Origin: JBCCSZ01 sp039821145 | Lineage (GTDB): Bacteria; Bacteroidota; Bacteroidia; Chitinophagales; Saprospiraceae | DNA: 64,000 nt | NCBI GenBank assembly: GCA_039821145.1 | Contig: JBCBOS010000003.1 | Location: forward strand, 310,001 to 374,000 | Direction: 5' to 3' | Shown here: piece after piece, positions 16,795-24,377 of the stretch | Numbering within the stretch: position 1 is the stretch's first letter | Layout of the letters: each line of letters begins with the position of its first letter | Made by a program: the position numbers and the translations under genes | Notes under the pieces: generated by a model | What the model saw: the letters and a program-made list of their open reading frames with translations, nothing else | What the model was told of the DNA's origin: nothing | Database searches by the model: none

Positions 16795-19700
16795 TCATTG
16801 GTAGCGTTTTGCCAACCATCCTCCGACCAACAAAGCGATGACCAGCGCCAAGGCCAAATACCAATGTCCGGCTGTCCTGGTGACGGTCAATGGATCTGTT
16901 TTCCCCAACAATACGGGAGCTGCCCAGTACAAGGGATGAGACTCGTCCTGTGTATGTTGGTCCAAATACTTCAACTTGGCTTGTTGCAAAGCCACATCTT
17001 TGGATACCCCATCTCTCAATTCCTGAAAAAACAGCTGGATCAGATCAGAATTTTTGGCATCGTCTACACTCCAAAGTGTATTGACAAGGCTCTGAGCACC
17101 CGCATAGAAAAAGCCTCGGGACAAACTCATCACCCCCTCTCCTCTCTGGTATTCGCCAATGCCCGTCTCACAAGCACTCAACACCACCAATTCGGAAGGC
17201 AGGTGCAAACCATAGAGGTCTTTGGCAAATAAAAGCCCATCTTCTATTGTATCTGAAAGCTCGCTGAAAGCCATCCAGGAATATTCCCCTGAGCGTGCGT
17301 TGGCCTCTGCATGTGTTGCCAGTAAAAGGATGTTGTGGAGAGGCGCTTTTTGTAGAAATTGTGTGCGGGTGGCAGCTTTGCCTGTGACCAAAAGGCCACC
17401 GTATAGGTCGGCTACCGCTTTTGCTTCGGCAACATTGTATTGTAAGTTAGCCAATCCATAGGAATTTTCCGAAAAATCGGGGGCAAAAGCCAACAGAGGC
17501 GCTCCTTTGAGGCGGTTTGTCCTTGCTTTGCGCTCGGCCAGATACAGTGCAGCCGAATGCTGGTAGCTGATGGGGAACTGCCTAAGTAAGTACGCATGTT
17601 GTTTGTAGCGCGAGGGGCGATCTGGTGGTTCGGTCAACAGCAATTCGAACGGCAGAAAATACAAGGCACCGTCGGGTAGTATGGTCAGGGACTTGTCGGG
17701 GTCCATCTCATCAACCATTTTGGCCATCAATTGGGTGTATAGACCATGGGACTGGCGGGCAAATTGTTGATGGACAGCTTGCATCTCTTCTGCTTTGGCC
17801 TGTGGATAATGGCGAAGATTGCGCAGCAGCGACTCGACGGAGGATTGCAGGTCATCGGTTCCATCGAGCGAGCGAACAAGGATGCGTTGCCCGTCGAGCA
17901 GAAAGGCCAATAGGCTGCTGTCCAATTGATAGTAGGCCAAGAGTTGTTTGTTTTCCTCGCGCAATCGCTGCTGGAGATCGGAAAACTGAAGAGAGGCAGG
18001 CGCATATTTGAGTTGGTGATACGCTGGATACCGACTTTCGAGCTGTTCGATGAACTGACTTCTGGTCCGGTACAATGCAAATAAGTCTGCATCCAAACGC
18101 TCCCTTTCGTCCCCTGAGGCGTGAAGCAGTCGGTCTTCCAGACTTCTGATCTGACCATACAGGCTTTCTTCTCGGGCCAAAAGACTGTCCGGTATGCCAG
18201 CAAAAGACTTGGCATCCGCTTCGATCACAGCCCCCAACAAATCAAAGGAACGATTTTTTTCACTGATCAAAAACGCTTTTGCCGCTGCACTCTCTTGGCC
18301 AGTCGCTGCCAGCCGGGCATAATGAGCCGTCGCATCCCGGTACAAGTCGTACAACACCCCTCGCCAGGCGGTGCGCACCTCTCCCTGCCCCATCCAGCGC
18401 ATCCGCAGAGAGTCGGCAAGCTGTAGTCCTTCTTCGTAGGCTGCCTCCGCCGAAGCGGGCATCCATTTGGCAGATAGGCACAACAATTCAATCAACCACA
18501 ACTCCCTCTTTTGTCCCCTCATCGCTTGCTTTTGCCTTGCCAGCCGTAGGCTTGTTGTCAACTGCTCTTTGGCCTGATCCTCTTTTTGAAAGTCCCAAAG
18601 GGCCAAAGCCAAATTTTTGTGATACATCAGATGGGAAGAGTCCAATTCAATGGCCTGCTGAAAGAGCGGGATGGCGGCAGACGGCTTACCGAGAGAATAC
18701 TCGCAAAGTCCTAGGTTGTTGGCGGCAATGGCTTGTACGGCCACTGTCGTCGAAGTCACGAGCTGACAAGTGGTCAATGCCTGCTGGTAGTATTGCTTGG
18801 CGGCTTGAAATTCTCTCTGTTTGAGGTAGGTGTTGCCCAGGTTGTTGTAGGCGCCGGCCAGGATCACAGGATCGGGCTGTGTGGTGGAGTTCAGCCATTG
18901 GATGGCCAGTTGGTGGTATTGGCGGGCATTGGGGACATCGGCCAAGGCTTGGTAAGACAGGGCCAGTTTGTCGACCAAAGCTGCCAAGCTGGGGTGCGCT
19001 CCGAAGAGTTGAGTTTGCACCGCCAAGCTCTGGCGATGGTAGCTGTTGGCAATGGCGTCTTCTCCTTTTTGACTGTAGAGGTCGCCCAAGAGTTCGTAAG
19101 TCCTTGCCGTTCTGTGGTGGCTTTTGCCCAAAAGTTCCTCCTGAATGTCCCGAACTTCCAGAGCAATGTCGATCGCCTGCGTCAAGCGGCCGAGGGCTGC
19201 CAAATCTTTGGAAAGTGCTTGCAGAGCGGAGGCGGTCAATGGATGTTTGGGACCAAAGTGCGTTTGTCGAATGGCAAGAGCTTGTCGATGAAGGTCGAGG
19301 GATTGTGCATACTTTTTCAGGCGAAACAGACAATTTCCCGTATTGACAAGGCTGATGGCTACGTCCGGATGATTGTCTGACAAGAGATGACGGCGCATCT
19401 CCAATGCCTTTTGGTGACCATCTACTGCCTTTTCCAGTTGACCCTCTCCAAAGAAACAATTGGCAAGATTGCTGTGGGAATCTGCGACATCGGGATGGCC
19501 TTCAGGAAAGAGTGCTTGTCGAAACTGCAAGGCCTTGCGGTGCCAATCGGTCGCCTGTGCATATCGACCATTGCGGTACAGGCAAGCAGCGATGTTGTTG
19601 TACAACTGAGCAGACAGGCGGTCGGCTTTGGTCTTTCGTCGGTCCAGCAAAAGGCGATAAAACTGCTCGGCTTCTTGCCATTCCCCTTGTTCATAGGCCA

Positions 19701-19998
19701 AATCTGCCAGCAACAGATCACAACTGTCCAGTCCATTTTGTGCTTGGAGCTGTGCAAAGACCACTCTGCTTTTTGCCAACTGTTTTTCACAACCGACAAA
19801 ATCGGCAGCTTCCAACAAACGATGTGCCTCCTGCCAATCAAGGCGGGCTTGCGACAGCTTGTTGGGCTGGGCCTGGGCCGTGCAAATGCTCGCCAAGGCC
19901 ATTGCTAGGGGCCATGCATTTTTTTGGATGGCCAGCCTCAGTCGGCCTATGACGGAATGCAGTGCAAAGATATGGGTCAAGAAGATTGTCCTCGTCAT
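16795..19998 (-). CDS. Exported TPR-CHAT protease-like protein with C-terminal membrane anchor
   Basis: About 1067 residues. The N-terminal hydrophobic stretch ends ASICTAQAQ, a signal-peptide-like site. Roughly eight kinesin-light-chain-type TPRs follow (HPDVADSHSNLANC, HPDVAISLVNTGNC, YNNLGNTYLKQ and others), then a helical linker. The CHAT domain has the caspase-like dyad His ~896 (LLATHAEA) and Cys ~943 (LSACETG), followed by the usual GEGVMSLSRGFFYAGA and LWSVDD motifs. A transmembrane helix (LALALVIALLVGGWLA) and short basic tail end the protein. CHAT proteins are clan CD proteases; TPR-CHAT occurs in craspase, but no Cas7-11/gRAMP gene is here. Topology suggests a membrane-tethered periplasmic enzyme. 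The start among 19998/20001/20019 is uncertain. Confidence 0.85.
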   Translation of the reverse strand: MTRTIFLTHIFALHSVIGRLRLAIQKNAWPLAMALASICTAQAQPNKLSQARLDWQEAHRLLEAADFVGCEKQLAKSRVVFAQLQAQNGLDSCDLLLADLAYEQGEWQEAEQFYRLLLDRRKTKADRLSAQLYNNIAACLYRNGRYAQATDWHRKALQFRQALFPEGHPDVADSHSNLANCFFGEGQLEKAVDGHQKALEMRRHLLSDNHPDVAISLVNTGNCLFRLKKYAQSLDLHRQALAIRQTHFGPKHPLTASALQALSKDLAALGRLTQAIDIALEVRDIQEELLGKSHHRTARTYELLGDLYSQKGEDAIANSYHRQSLAVQTQLFGAHPSLAALVDKLALSYQALADVPNARQYHQLAIQWLNSTTQPDPVILAGAYNNLGNTYLKQREFQAAKQYYQQALTTCQLVTSTTVAVQAIAANNLGLCEYSLGKPSAAIPLFQQAIELDSSHLMYHKNLALALWDFQKEDQAKEQLTTSLRLARQKQAMRGQKRELWLIELLCLSAKWMPASAEAAYEEGLQLADSLRMRWMGQGEVRTAWRGVLYDLYRDATAHYARLAATGQESAAAKAFLISEKNRSFDLLGAVIEADAKSFAGIPDSLLAREESLYGQIRSLEDRLLHASGDERERLDADLFALYRTRSQFIEQLESRYPAYHQLKYAPASLQFSDLQQRLREENKQLLAYYQLDSSLLAFLLDGQRILVRSLDGTDDLQSSVESLLRNLRHYPQAKAEEMQAVHQQFARQSHGLYTQLMAKMVDEMDPDKSLTILPDGALYFLPFELLLTEPPDRPSRYKQHAYLLRQFPISYQHSAALYLAERKARTNRLKGAPLLAFAPDFSENSYGLANLQYNVAEAKAVADLYGGLLVTGKAATRTQFLQKAPLHNILLLATHAEANARSGEYSWMAFSELSDTIEDGLLFAKDLYGLHLPSELVVLSACETGIGEYQRGEGVMSLSRGFFYAGAQSLVNTLWSVDDAKNSDLIQLFFQELRDGVSKDVALQQAKLKYLDQHTQDESHPLYWAAPVLLGKTDPLTVTRTAGHWYLALALVIALLVGGWLAKRYQ

Positions 19999-20035
19999 CA
20001 TGGCTTTGCAATATAGCAAAATCCGAACAAGCTGT

Positions 20036-20043
20036 TATATTTG
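20036..20043 (+). promoter_or_regulatory. Candidate promoter -7 element for the sigma-factor gene
   Basis: TATATTTG fits the Bacteroidetes -7 consensus TAnnTTTG exactly, but no TTG lies at the usual 19-21 bp upstream, so it may be recognised by an alternative sigma factor or be fortuitous. It lies about 150 bp before the sigma ATG in the ~200-bp divergent region shared with the CHAT gene. A small hairpin (CCCC-TCATA-GGGG, ~20154-20166) sits between it and the start codon. Confidence 0.35.
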
Positions 20044-20195
20044 TACGAACCAAGCAAAGCGACAGAGACACACAAGTCCGCCTCCAGCTGCCCGGTGCGC
20101 ACAGGCATTGCCTCCTTAGCGCGGGTAGCATTAAGAAAAAATTAAGAAAATTGCCCCTCATAGGGGTACGGTCATACAATCAAAAACACATAAGG

Positions 20196-20798
20196 ATGAA
20201 TGTGATTCCGACCAATGAAAAGGCGTTGATCAAGGCCATCAAAAGTGGTGGCAGCGATCGACAACGAGCCATCCGAATGATTTACGACGACAAGGAGCTC
20301 CGGTCGAAAGTCATTCACTACGTCCGAACCCATGGCGGCAATGCAGCCGACGGCCAGGACATGTACCAGGAGGGCATCATCGTCTTGGACCGCAACATTC
20401 GGGAGGGCAAGTTCCGAGAAGAGACCAGTTTGAAGGGGTATCTGTACTCCATTTGTCGATTTCTCTGGATGAACCAGGCCCGAAAGCAAGCCAAGACCAC
20501 CTTGACCAGCGAAAGCACCACCTTCGATGGCAAGAGTGAATTTACCCCGGAATCCGCCTACTTTGAGACCGAACGAAAAAAATTGCTGCAACTTGTATTG
20601 AATCGGATGGAGGACCGCTGCCGTAGGATTTTGAAAATGTGGCAACTGTCCTATTCCATGTCGGAGATTGCCACGGAAATGGGGCTGGCCAACGACACCC
20701 AGGCCCGCAAGGCCAAGTATCGTTGCCATCAATCTCTGATGAAGCTCATTCAGGCACACCCTGGAATTGCCCAACAATTAGAAAACCTTAGAAAATGA
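20196..20798 (+). CDS. ECF-like RNA polymerase sigma-70 factor
   Basis: A 200-residue protein beginning MNVIPTNEKALIKAIKSGG. Region 2 spans ~25-95 (GNAADGQDMYQEGIIVLDRNIREGKF, then LKGYLYSICRFLWMNQARK), matching the DIYQE-type core-binding helix and the -10 recognition helix. Region 4 spans ~130-195 (CRRILKMWQLSYSMSEIATEMGLANDTQARKAKYRCHQSL), a helix-turn-helix for the -35. The ATG at 20196 follows AAGG closely; the upstream open frame is rejected because it runs antisense into the CHAT gene. It overlaps the next gene by ATGA (20795-20798), the common sigma/anti-sigma arrangement. Its likely target is the divergent CHAT-caspase-SprB-PorP operon, by position only. Confidence 0.9.
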   Translation: MNVIPTNEKALIKAIKSGGSDRQRAIRMIYDDKELRSKVIHYVRTHGGNAADGQDMYQEGIIVLDRNIREGKFREETSLKGYLYSICRFLWMNQARKQAKTTLTSESTTFDGKSEFTPESAYFETERKKLLQLVLNRMEDRCRRILKMWQLSYSMSEIATEMGLANDTQARKAKYRCHQSLMKLIQAHPGIAQQLENLRK

Positions 20799-21571
20799 AT
20801 CCCGAAAAATACTACGACCGAATCGAGCATTACCTCTCGGGAAATATGTCGGAAGAGGAAAGAACCCAATTTGATCAGGACAGCCGCCAAAACCCCGAAC
20901 TCCAACAGGCCTTGGATTTGTTTCAGTTCAGCCAAGAGGCCATCGAAGTGGAGATCGAAAACGATCTGAGGAGTCAGATGAAAGAGTGGCAGGCGGAAGA
21001 CAGTACCTCCAAAGCATCTCCCTTGAAGGTGGTATCACTGCGGCGCCGCATCCTGTCCATTGCTGCCGCTGCCTGCGTCCTGTTGCTGTTGGGAACCGTT
21101 GCTCTTAATCACAGCAACAATCACTACACCAACGAAGCCTTGGCCCTGGCCCTGTACAGCTCTCCCGATTTGTCGACCAACCGAAGTGGCTCTCCCACGG
21201 CTACAGAGGCATACAATGCCGCTGCGACTGCCTTTCGCAATGGCGACTTTTCCCTTGCCATCAGCCAACTGAGCAACATCAGTGATCCATCCAATGATGC
21301 CCTCTACCTGTTGGGACACAGTTATTTGAGAAATCGAGAAGCCAGCAAGGCTGCTGATTTGTTCCGGCAACTGTCGCAAAGTCCGGACAGTCGGATCAAC
21401 GAAAAAGGAGAATGGCATCTCGTATTGGCCCTGCTGGAATTGGGACAAGACAGCTCAGAACGCGATGAATTGCTCGCAAAGATTCAGGCTGATCCAGGCC
21501 ATTCCTTCCATGCCCAAGCCACCCAATTGCAAGACTCACTAAATAGCATATGGAGAAAGTTTACACGCTAA
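20795..21571 (+). CDS. Membrane-anchored anti-sigma-like protein with TPR-type C-terminus
   Basis: A 258-residue protein. Residues 1-75 are a charged cytoplasmic part opening MNPEKYYDRIEHYLSGNMSEEE, a form common in Bacteroidota anti-sigma factors. One transmembrane helix lies at ~88-106 (ILSIAAAACVLLLLGTVAL). The outer part (~130-258) has helical TPR-like pairs (AYNAAATAFRNGDFSLAISQL, ALYLLGHSYLRNREASKAADLF). No zinc-binding zf-HC2 motif is present. Its start overlaps the sigma stop by four bases, so it is translationally coupled and probably binds and restrains that sigma factor. Its 3' end overlaps the convergent rhodanese gene by 4 bp. Confidence 0.75.
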   Translation: MNPEKYYDRIEHYLSGNMSEEERTQFDQDSRQNPELQQALDLFQFSQEAIEVEIENDLRSQMKEWQAEDSTSKASPLKVVSLRRRILSIAAAACVLLLLGTVALNHSNNHYTNEALALALYSSPDLSTNRSGSPTATEAYNAAATAFRNGDFSLAISQLSNISDPSNDALYLLGHSYLRNREASKAADLFRQLSQSPDSRINEKGEWHLVLALLELGQDSSERDELLAKIQADPGHSFHAQATQLQDSLNSIWRKFTR

Positions 21572-21942
21572 TCTGACAGTTGTTCGTGCCAGGCCACCAT
21601 GCCGCCATCGAGATTGAAGAGGCGGTCGTTGTCAAAACCACCATTGCGCATCAGGGTACAGACGCGAATGCTTCGGCGCCCTGTTCGGCAGTAGATGAAA
21701 TAGGACTTTGAGCGATCCATTTGTTCCATCTGATCCCAAAGGCTTTCGTCGAAATAGCTGATGTTGAGGGCATTGGGTAGGTGCTCGATGTCGAACTCCT
21801 CAGCTGTACGGACATCGATCAAAACGGCATCTTCTGACTCTTGCCATGCCTTTTGGAAGTCTTTGGGTGATAAGTTGTTGAGTTGGGCTTTGAGAAAGAA
21901 CCAACGAGGTGTTTTGCAGGAGATGTCTTTTGGTTGTTCCAT
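21568..21942 (-). CDS. Rhodanese-like domain protein
   Basis: A 124-residue single rhodanese domain: VLIDVRTAEEFDIEHLPNAL (the DVR and HIPGA-like motifs) and the active loop YCRTGRRS with catalytic Cys85, then LDGGMVAWHEQL at the end. It could carry persulfide sulfur in the cytoplasm (no signal peptide). It is the last of three minus-strand genes (ArsR regulator, DUF7009 protein, rhodanese) with gaps of 15 and 41 bp, so it is probably under ArsR control, which would fit a sulfur- or metal-stress role. It overlaps the convergent anti-sigma-like gene by 4 bp. Confidence 0.85.
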   Translation of the reverse strand: MEQPKDISCKTPRWFFLKAQLNNLSPKDFQKAWQESEDAVLIDVRTAEEFDIEHLPNALNISYFDESLWDQMEQMDRSKSYFIYCRTGRRSIRVCTLMRNGGFDNDRLFNLDGGMVAWHEQLSD

Positions 21943-21983
21943 AAGGGTGTTTCCTTGTGATTGGACACCAGTTGAACTGGCAT

Positions 21984-22370
21984 TCAGAGATTCATGGATT
22001 GATTATTTGGATTTGGAAACAAATCGCTTTCATTCTCGCCAGCTCGGGGCATCAGACATTGAAAATCCTTTTCGATCAATATGGACAAAGAGCCTGCTTC
22101 CAGGGAGATGAACTGTCGATTTTCAAGCCCAACCAGATCGGTTGTACACCAGGTAAAGGCCATCTCACCGGGTACAATGACGCGGATGCGCTGGTCTTCC
22201 ATTTTGGCTTCTATGGCCGTGGCAAAGCCAGAGATTTCTACCCCATAGACCAATTCAAGACCTGGTCCGAATTGAATGCGGTCTTCCACCTGTTGGTGCA
22301 ACTGCAAATGAGCAATGTCCCCCTGAGACAATCGCAATCTGAGAGAATTTCCTTTGATTCTAATCTTCAT
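21984..22370 (-). CDS. DUF7009-like protein
   Basis: A 128-residue cytoplasmic beta-rich protein. The opening MKIRIKGNSLRLRLSQGDI, the internal IQFG and IRVIVPGEMAFTW segments, and the ending LIEKDFQCLMPRAGENESDLFPNP match what I recall of DUF7009 proteins, which have no known function. It lies between the ArsR-type regulator (15 bp upstream) and the rhodanese gene (41 bp downstream), so it is very likely co-transcribed with both. The conserved Cys in FQCL could bind metal or sulfur, but that is speculation. Confidence 0.7.
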   Translation of the reverse strand: MKIRIKGNSLRLRLSQGDIAHLQLHQQVEDRIQFGPGLELVYGVEISGFATAIEAKMEDQRIRVIVPGEMAFTWCTTDLVGLENRQFISLEAGSLSILIEKDFQCLMPRAGENESDLFPNPNNQSMNL

Positions 22371-22385
22371 AAAAGGTCGGAGACT

Positions 22386-22724
22386 TTACATGTTACACTG
22401 ACAGCTGTCCAAGCATTCGATGATGAGAGACACATCGCGTTCTTTGAGCGAGTACATCATGCTTCTTCCCTCGCGCTTGACACTTAGGATGCCTTTGAGG
22501 CGCATGTTCTGCAGGTGATGGGAGGTCAGGGACTGTTCGGATTCCAGCATTTCACAAATCTGGGATACGGACAGCCTTGGATGTTGTTCGAGCAAGTGGA
22601 CAATGCCCAGTCGCAGCGGATGTGCAACTGTCTTGAGGATGTAGGCAATTCGATCCAACTTTTCTACCAACGCTTCATCCATGACGCTTTTGTTGGCTGC
22701 TTCAGGTTTGTTATTTGCTTCCAT
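22386..22724 (-). CDS. ArsR-family transcriptional regulator
   Basis: A 112-residue winged-helix repressor. ILKTVAHPLRLGIVHLLEQHPRLSVSQICEML is the first helix and HTH entry, EQSLTSHHLQNMRLKGIL the recognition helix, and VKREGRSMMYSLKE the wing. The C-terminus ends CLDSCQCNM, a Cys cluster that could sense metal or reactive sulfur. The ATG at 22724 is chosen; a TTG at 22733 would overlap the -7 promoter element. It heads an operon with a DUF7009 gene and a rhodanese, and likely represses its own promoter. Confidence 0.9.
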   Translation of the reverse strand: MEANNKPEAANKSVMDEALVEKLDRIAYILKTVAHPLRLGIVHLLEQHPRLSVSQICEMLESEQSLTSHHLQNMRLKGILSVKREGRSMMYSLKERDVSLIIECLDSCQCNM

Positions 22725-22730
22725 ATGTAA

Positions 22731-22762
22731 CAAAGATAGTAAATTAGATTATTGCATGCAAT
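22731..22762 (-). promoter_or_regulatory. Promoter of the arsR operon with overlapping palindromic operator
   Basis: Read on the minus strand, TTG (22761-22759), a 20-bp spacer and TATCTTTG (22738-22731) fit the Bacteroidetes -33/-7 promoter exactly. A perfect 12-bp palindrome ATTGCATGCAAT (22751-22762) covers the -33 element and is a good candidate ArsR operator. The ATG at 22724 lies only 6 bp after the -7 box, so transcription probably starts at or next to the start codon. Confidence 0.7.
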
Positions 22763-22918
22763 TGGTCAGGGAGGCTGGAATTTGTTTTGCAAAACATCCA
22801 TTCGCCGATGGAAAAATGTCTCAAAGGCAAATTGTCAAAATTTAAATACACACAAAGAGTTGTTGTGCAATTATTGAACCAACACTTGAAGTCAACAAAT
22901 GGTTGCCAGTGAGGGTGG

Positions 22919-23983
22919 CTAAAACAAACTGAGCTGCGGTGTTTTGAAGCTTTGGTGTAGGGTGGTGTCCAGCGGCGGACGGTTGTTGGAAGGAAAAAAC
23001 TTCTTTTTGGCCAGTCGAAACTGCTGACCGATGATTCGAGCGATGTGCCCCTCCCCTTTCATGCGCGTCCCAAAGCGATGATCCTCTGTTGACCCGCCGT
23101 GGCAATCCTGAATTTTGTGGATGATCTTGTCGGAGCGATCCGGGTAATTTTTGCGAATCCAATCCTCAAAAATGCTTGCCACATCTCCATTGAGCCGGAC
23201 AATGCCATAGCTGGCACTTTCTGCTCCAGCCTCTGCTGCAGCTTGTAGAAGGTCGAAGATTTCATGATCTGTCAAGCCAGGGATGACGGGCGCCATCATG
23301 ACCGTTACCGGAATGCCATGGTCAGACAGAATTTTGATGGTCTTGAGCCGTGCGCGAACGGAGGCAGTCCGCGGCTCCATGAATTGCCGGAGGTGATCGT
23401 CCAAAGTGGTCAAAGAGATGCACACCCTGACGAGATTGTGTTCACTGAGCTGCTGCAGAAGGTCCAAATCTCGCAAAATGAGGCTGTTTTTGGTGATGAT
23501 CCCCACCGGGTGGCGGTAGCGCCAGAGTACGTCCAGCAGGGATCGAGTGACTTTCAGTTTGCGCTCAACGGGCTGGTAACAATCTGTGTTGCCGGACAGC
23601 ATGATGGGTGCTGCCTTCCAACGCGGGCTTTTCATCTTCTCTTCCAACAGCTCTGCCGCTCCCTGTTTGACCAATATCTTTTGCTCGAATTCCAGACCAG
23701 CACTGTAACCCCAATACGGATGGGTGTTTCGGGCATAGCAATAGATGCAGCCATGCTCACAGCCTTGGTAAGGATTCATCGAGTAGGGGAAGGGAATGTC
23801 GGGGCTGTCGACCTTGTTGAGGATGGTCTTGGGATGGACGGGGATGATCTTGGTCCGCATTTGTGCATCCTCCTCTTCCAGCAGGTAAGAAAAGGGATCG
23901 GCATCGTAGAGGTATTTTTCAAATCGGCTGGGGGGATTGATCTGAGCTCCACGTCCTTTTAAATAGCGGCTATTGGATGTCAT
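22919..23983 (-). CDS. PA0069-family radical SAM protein
   Basis: A 354-residue protein of the spore-photoproduct-lyase-like radical SAM group. It begins with the family's KGRGAQINPPSRFEK segment. The 4Fe-4S motif reads C-EHG-C-IY-C within NPYQGCEHGCIYCYARN. MLSGNTDCYQPVE and GIITKNSLILRDLDLL follow, as in PA0069 homologues. The ATG at 23983 is preferred; the longer frame would need a TTG at 24004. The biological role of PA0069 proteins is not established. It appears to be a single-gene unit. Confidence 0.85.
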   Translation of the reverse strand: MTSNSRYLKGRGAQINPPSRFEKYLYDADPFSYLLEEEDAQMRTKIIPVHPKTILNKVDSPDIPFPYSMNPYQGCEHGCIYCYARNTHPYWGYSAGLEFEQKILVKQGAAELLEEKMKSPRWKAAPIMLSGNTDCYQPVERKLKVTRSLLDVLWRYRHPVGIITKNSLILRDLDLLQQLSEHNLVRVCISLTTLDDHLRQFMEPRTASVRARLKTIKILSDHGIPVTVMMAPVIPGLTDHEIFDLLQAAAEAGAESASYGIVRLNGDVASIFEDWIRKNYPDRSDKIIHKIQDCHGGSTEDHRFGTRMKGEGHIARIIGQQFRLAKKKFFPSNNRPPLDTTLHQSFKTPQLSLF

Positions 23984-24063
23984 GGCTGAATGATTTACCA
24001 ACAAATTATGTCATACATTTCAAACGTAAAACAATTTATTGTAAAAATCAAACATTTCTTTGG

Positions 24064-24104
24064 CCAAAAAAACAATCCCGAGTCTGTGGAGAGACCCGGG
24101 ATTG
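24064..24104 (-). terminator. Rho-independent terminator, minus strand
   Basis: CAATCCCG (24073-24080) pairs with CGGGATTG (24097-24104), with further pairing inside (GTCT/AGAC). On the minus strand the stem is followed by a run of seven T (complement of 24066-24072). It would stop transcripts coming from the TPR gene and the palindromic element upstream, before the radical SAM gene. Confidence 0.75.
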
Positions 24105-24150
24105 TCTAAAGTTGGTTTGCGATTGGATCGCAGCTATATTGGTGGATTTA

Positions 24151-24377
24151 GAGCTTGTCTAAAGTTAATCTTTTCGCTAATATGAGCGTCTTTCTTCACC
24201 ATCCTTCAGCTACCTGCCTCGCCGGCAGACGGGTATTTCGGCACGTAGCCTCCGGCTATGCACCTCAAAATGAGCTTCGTCTGGCTTATGGCTGCCCATC
24301 CGCTTTGCGGTTCCTTCACTCTGGTGATCGTTCAGTCATATTTCATATTAGCTGAAAAACTAAATTTGAACAAGCTC
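24151..24377. mobile_element. MITE-like palindromic element (227 bp)
   Basis: The two ends are imperfect inverted repeats: 28 of 35 bases match between 24151-24185 and the complement of 24377-24343, with GAGCTTG at both extremes and GCTAATATGA closing each arm. It is flanked by TTA on both sides (24148-24150 and 24378-24380), consistent with a 3-bp target duplication. The centre has smaller hairpins and no coding frame of interest. The right end touches the stop codon of the TPR gene. It fills most of the 394-bp gap between genes. Confidence 0.65.

Noticed and set aside
16795..19998. TPR-CHAT as a craspase (type III-E CRISPR) component
   Set aside because: No gRAMP/Cas7-11 gene or CRISPR array is in the window, and the protein has an export signal and a membrane anchor.
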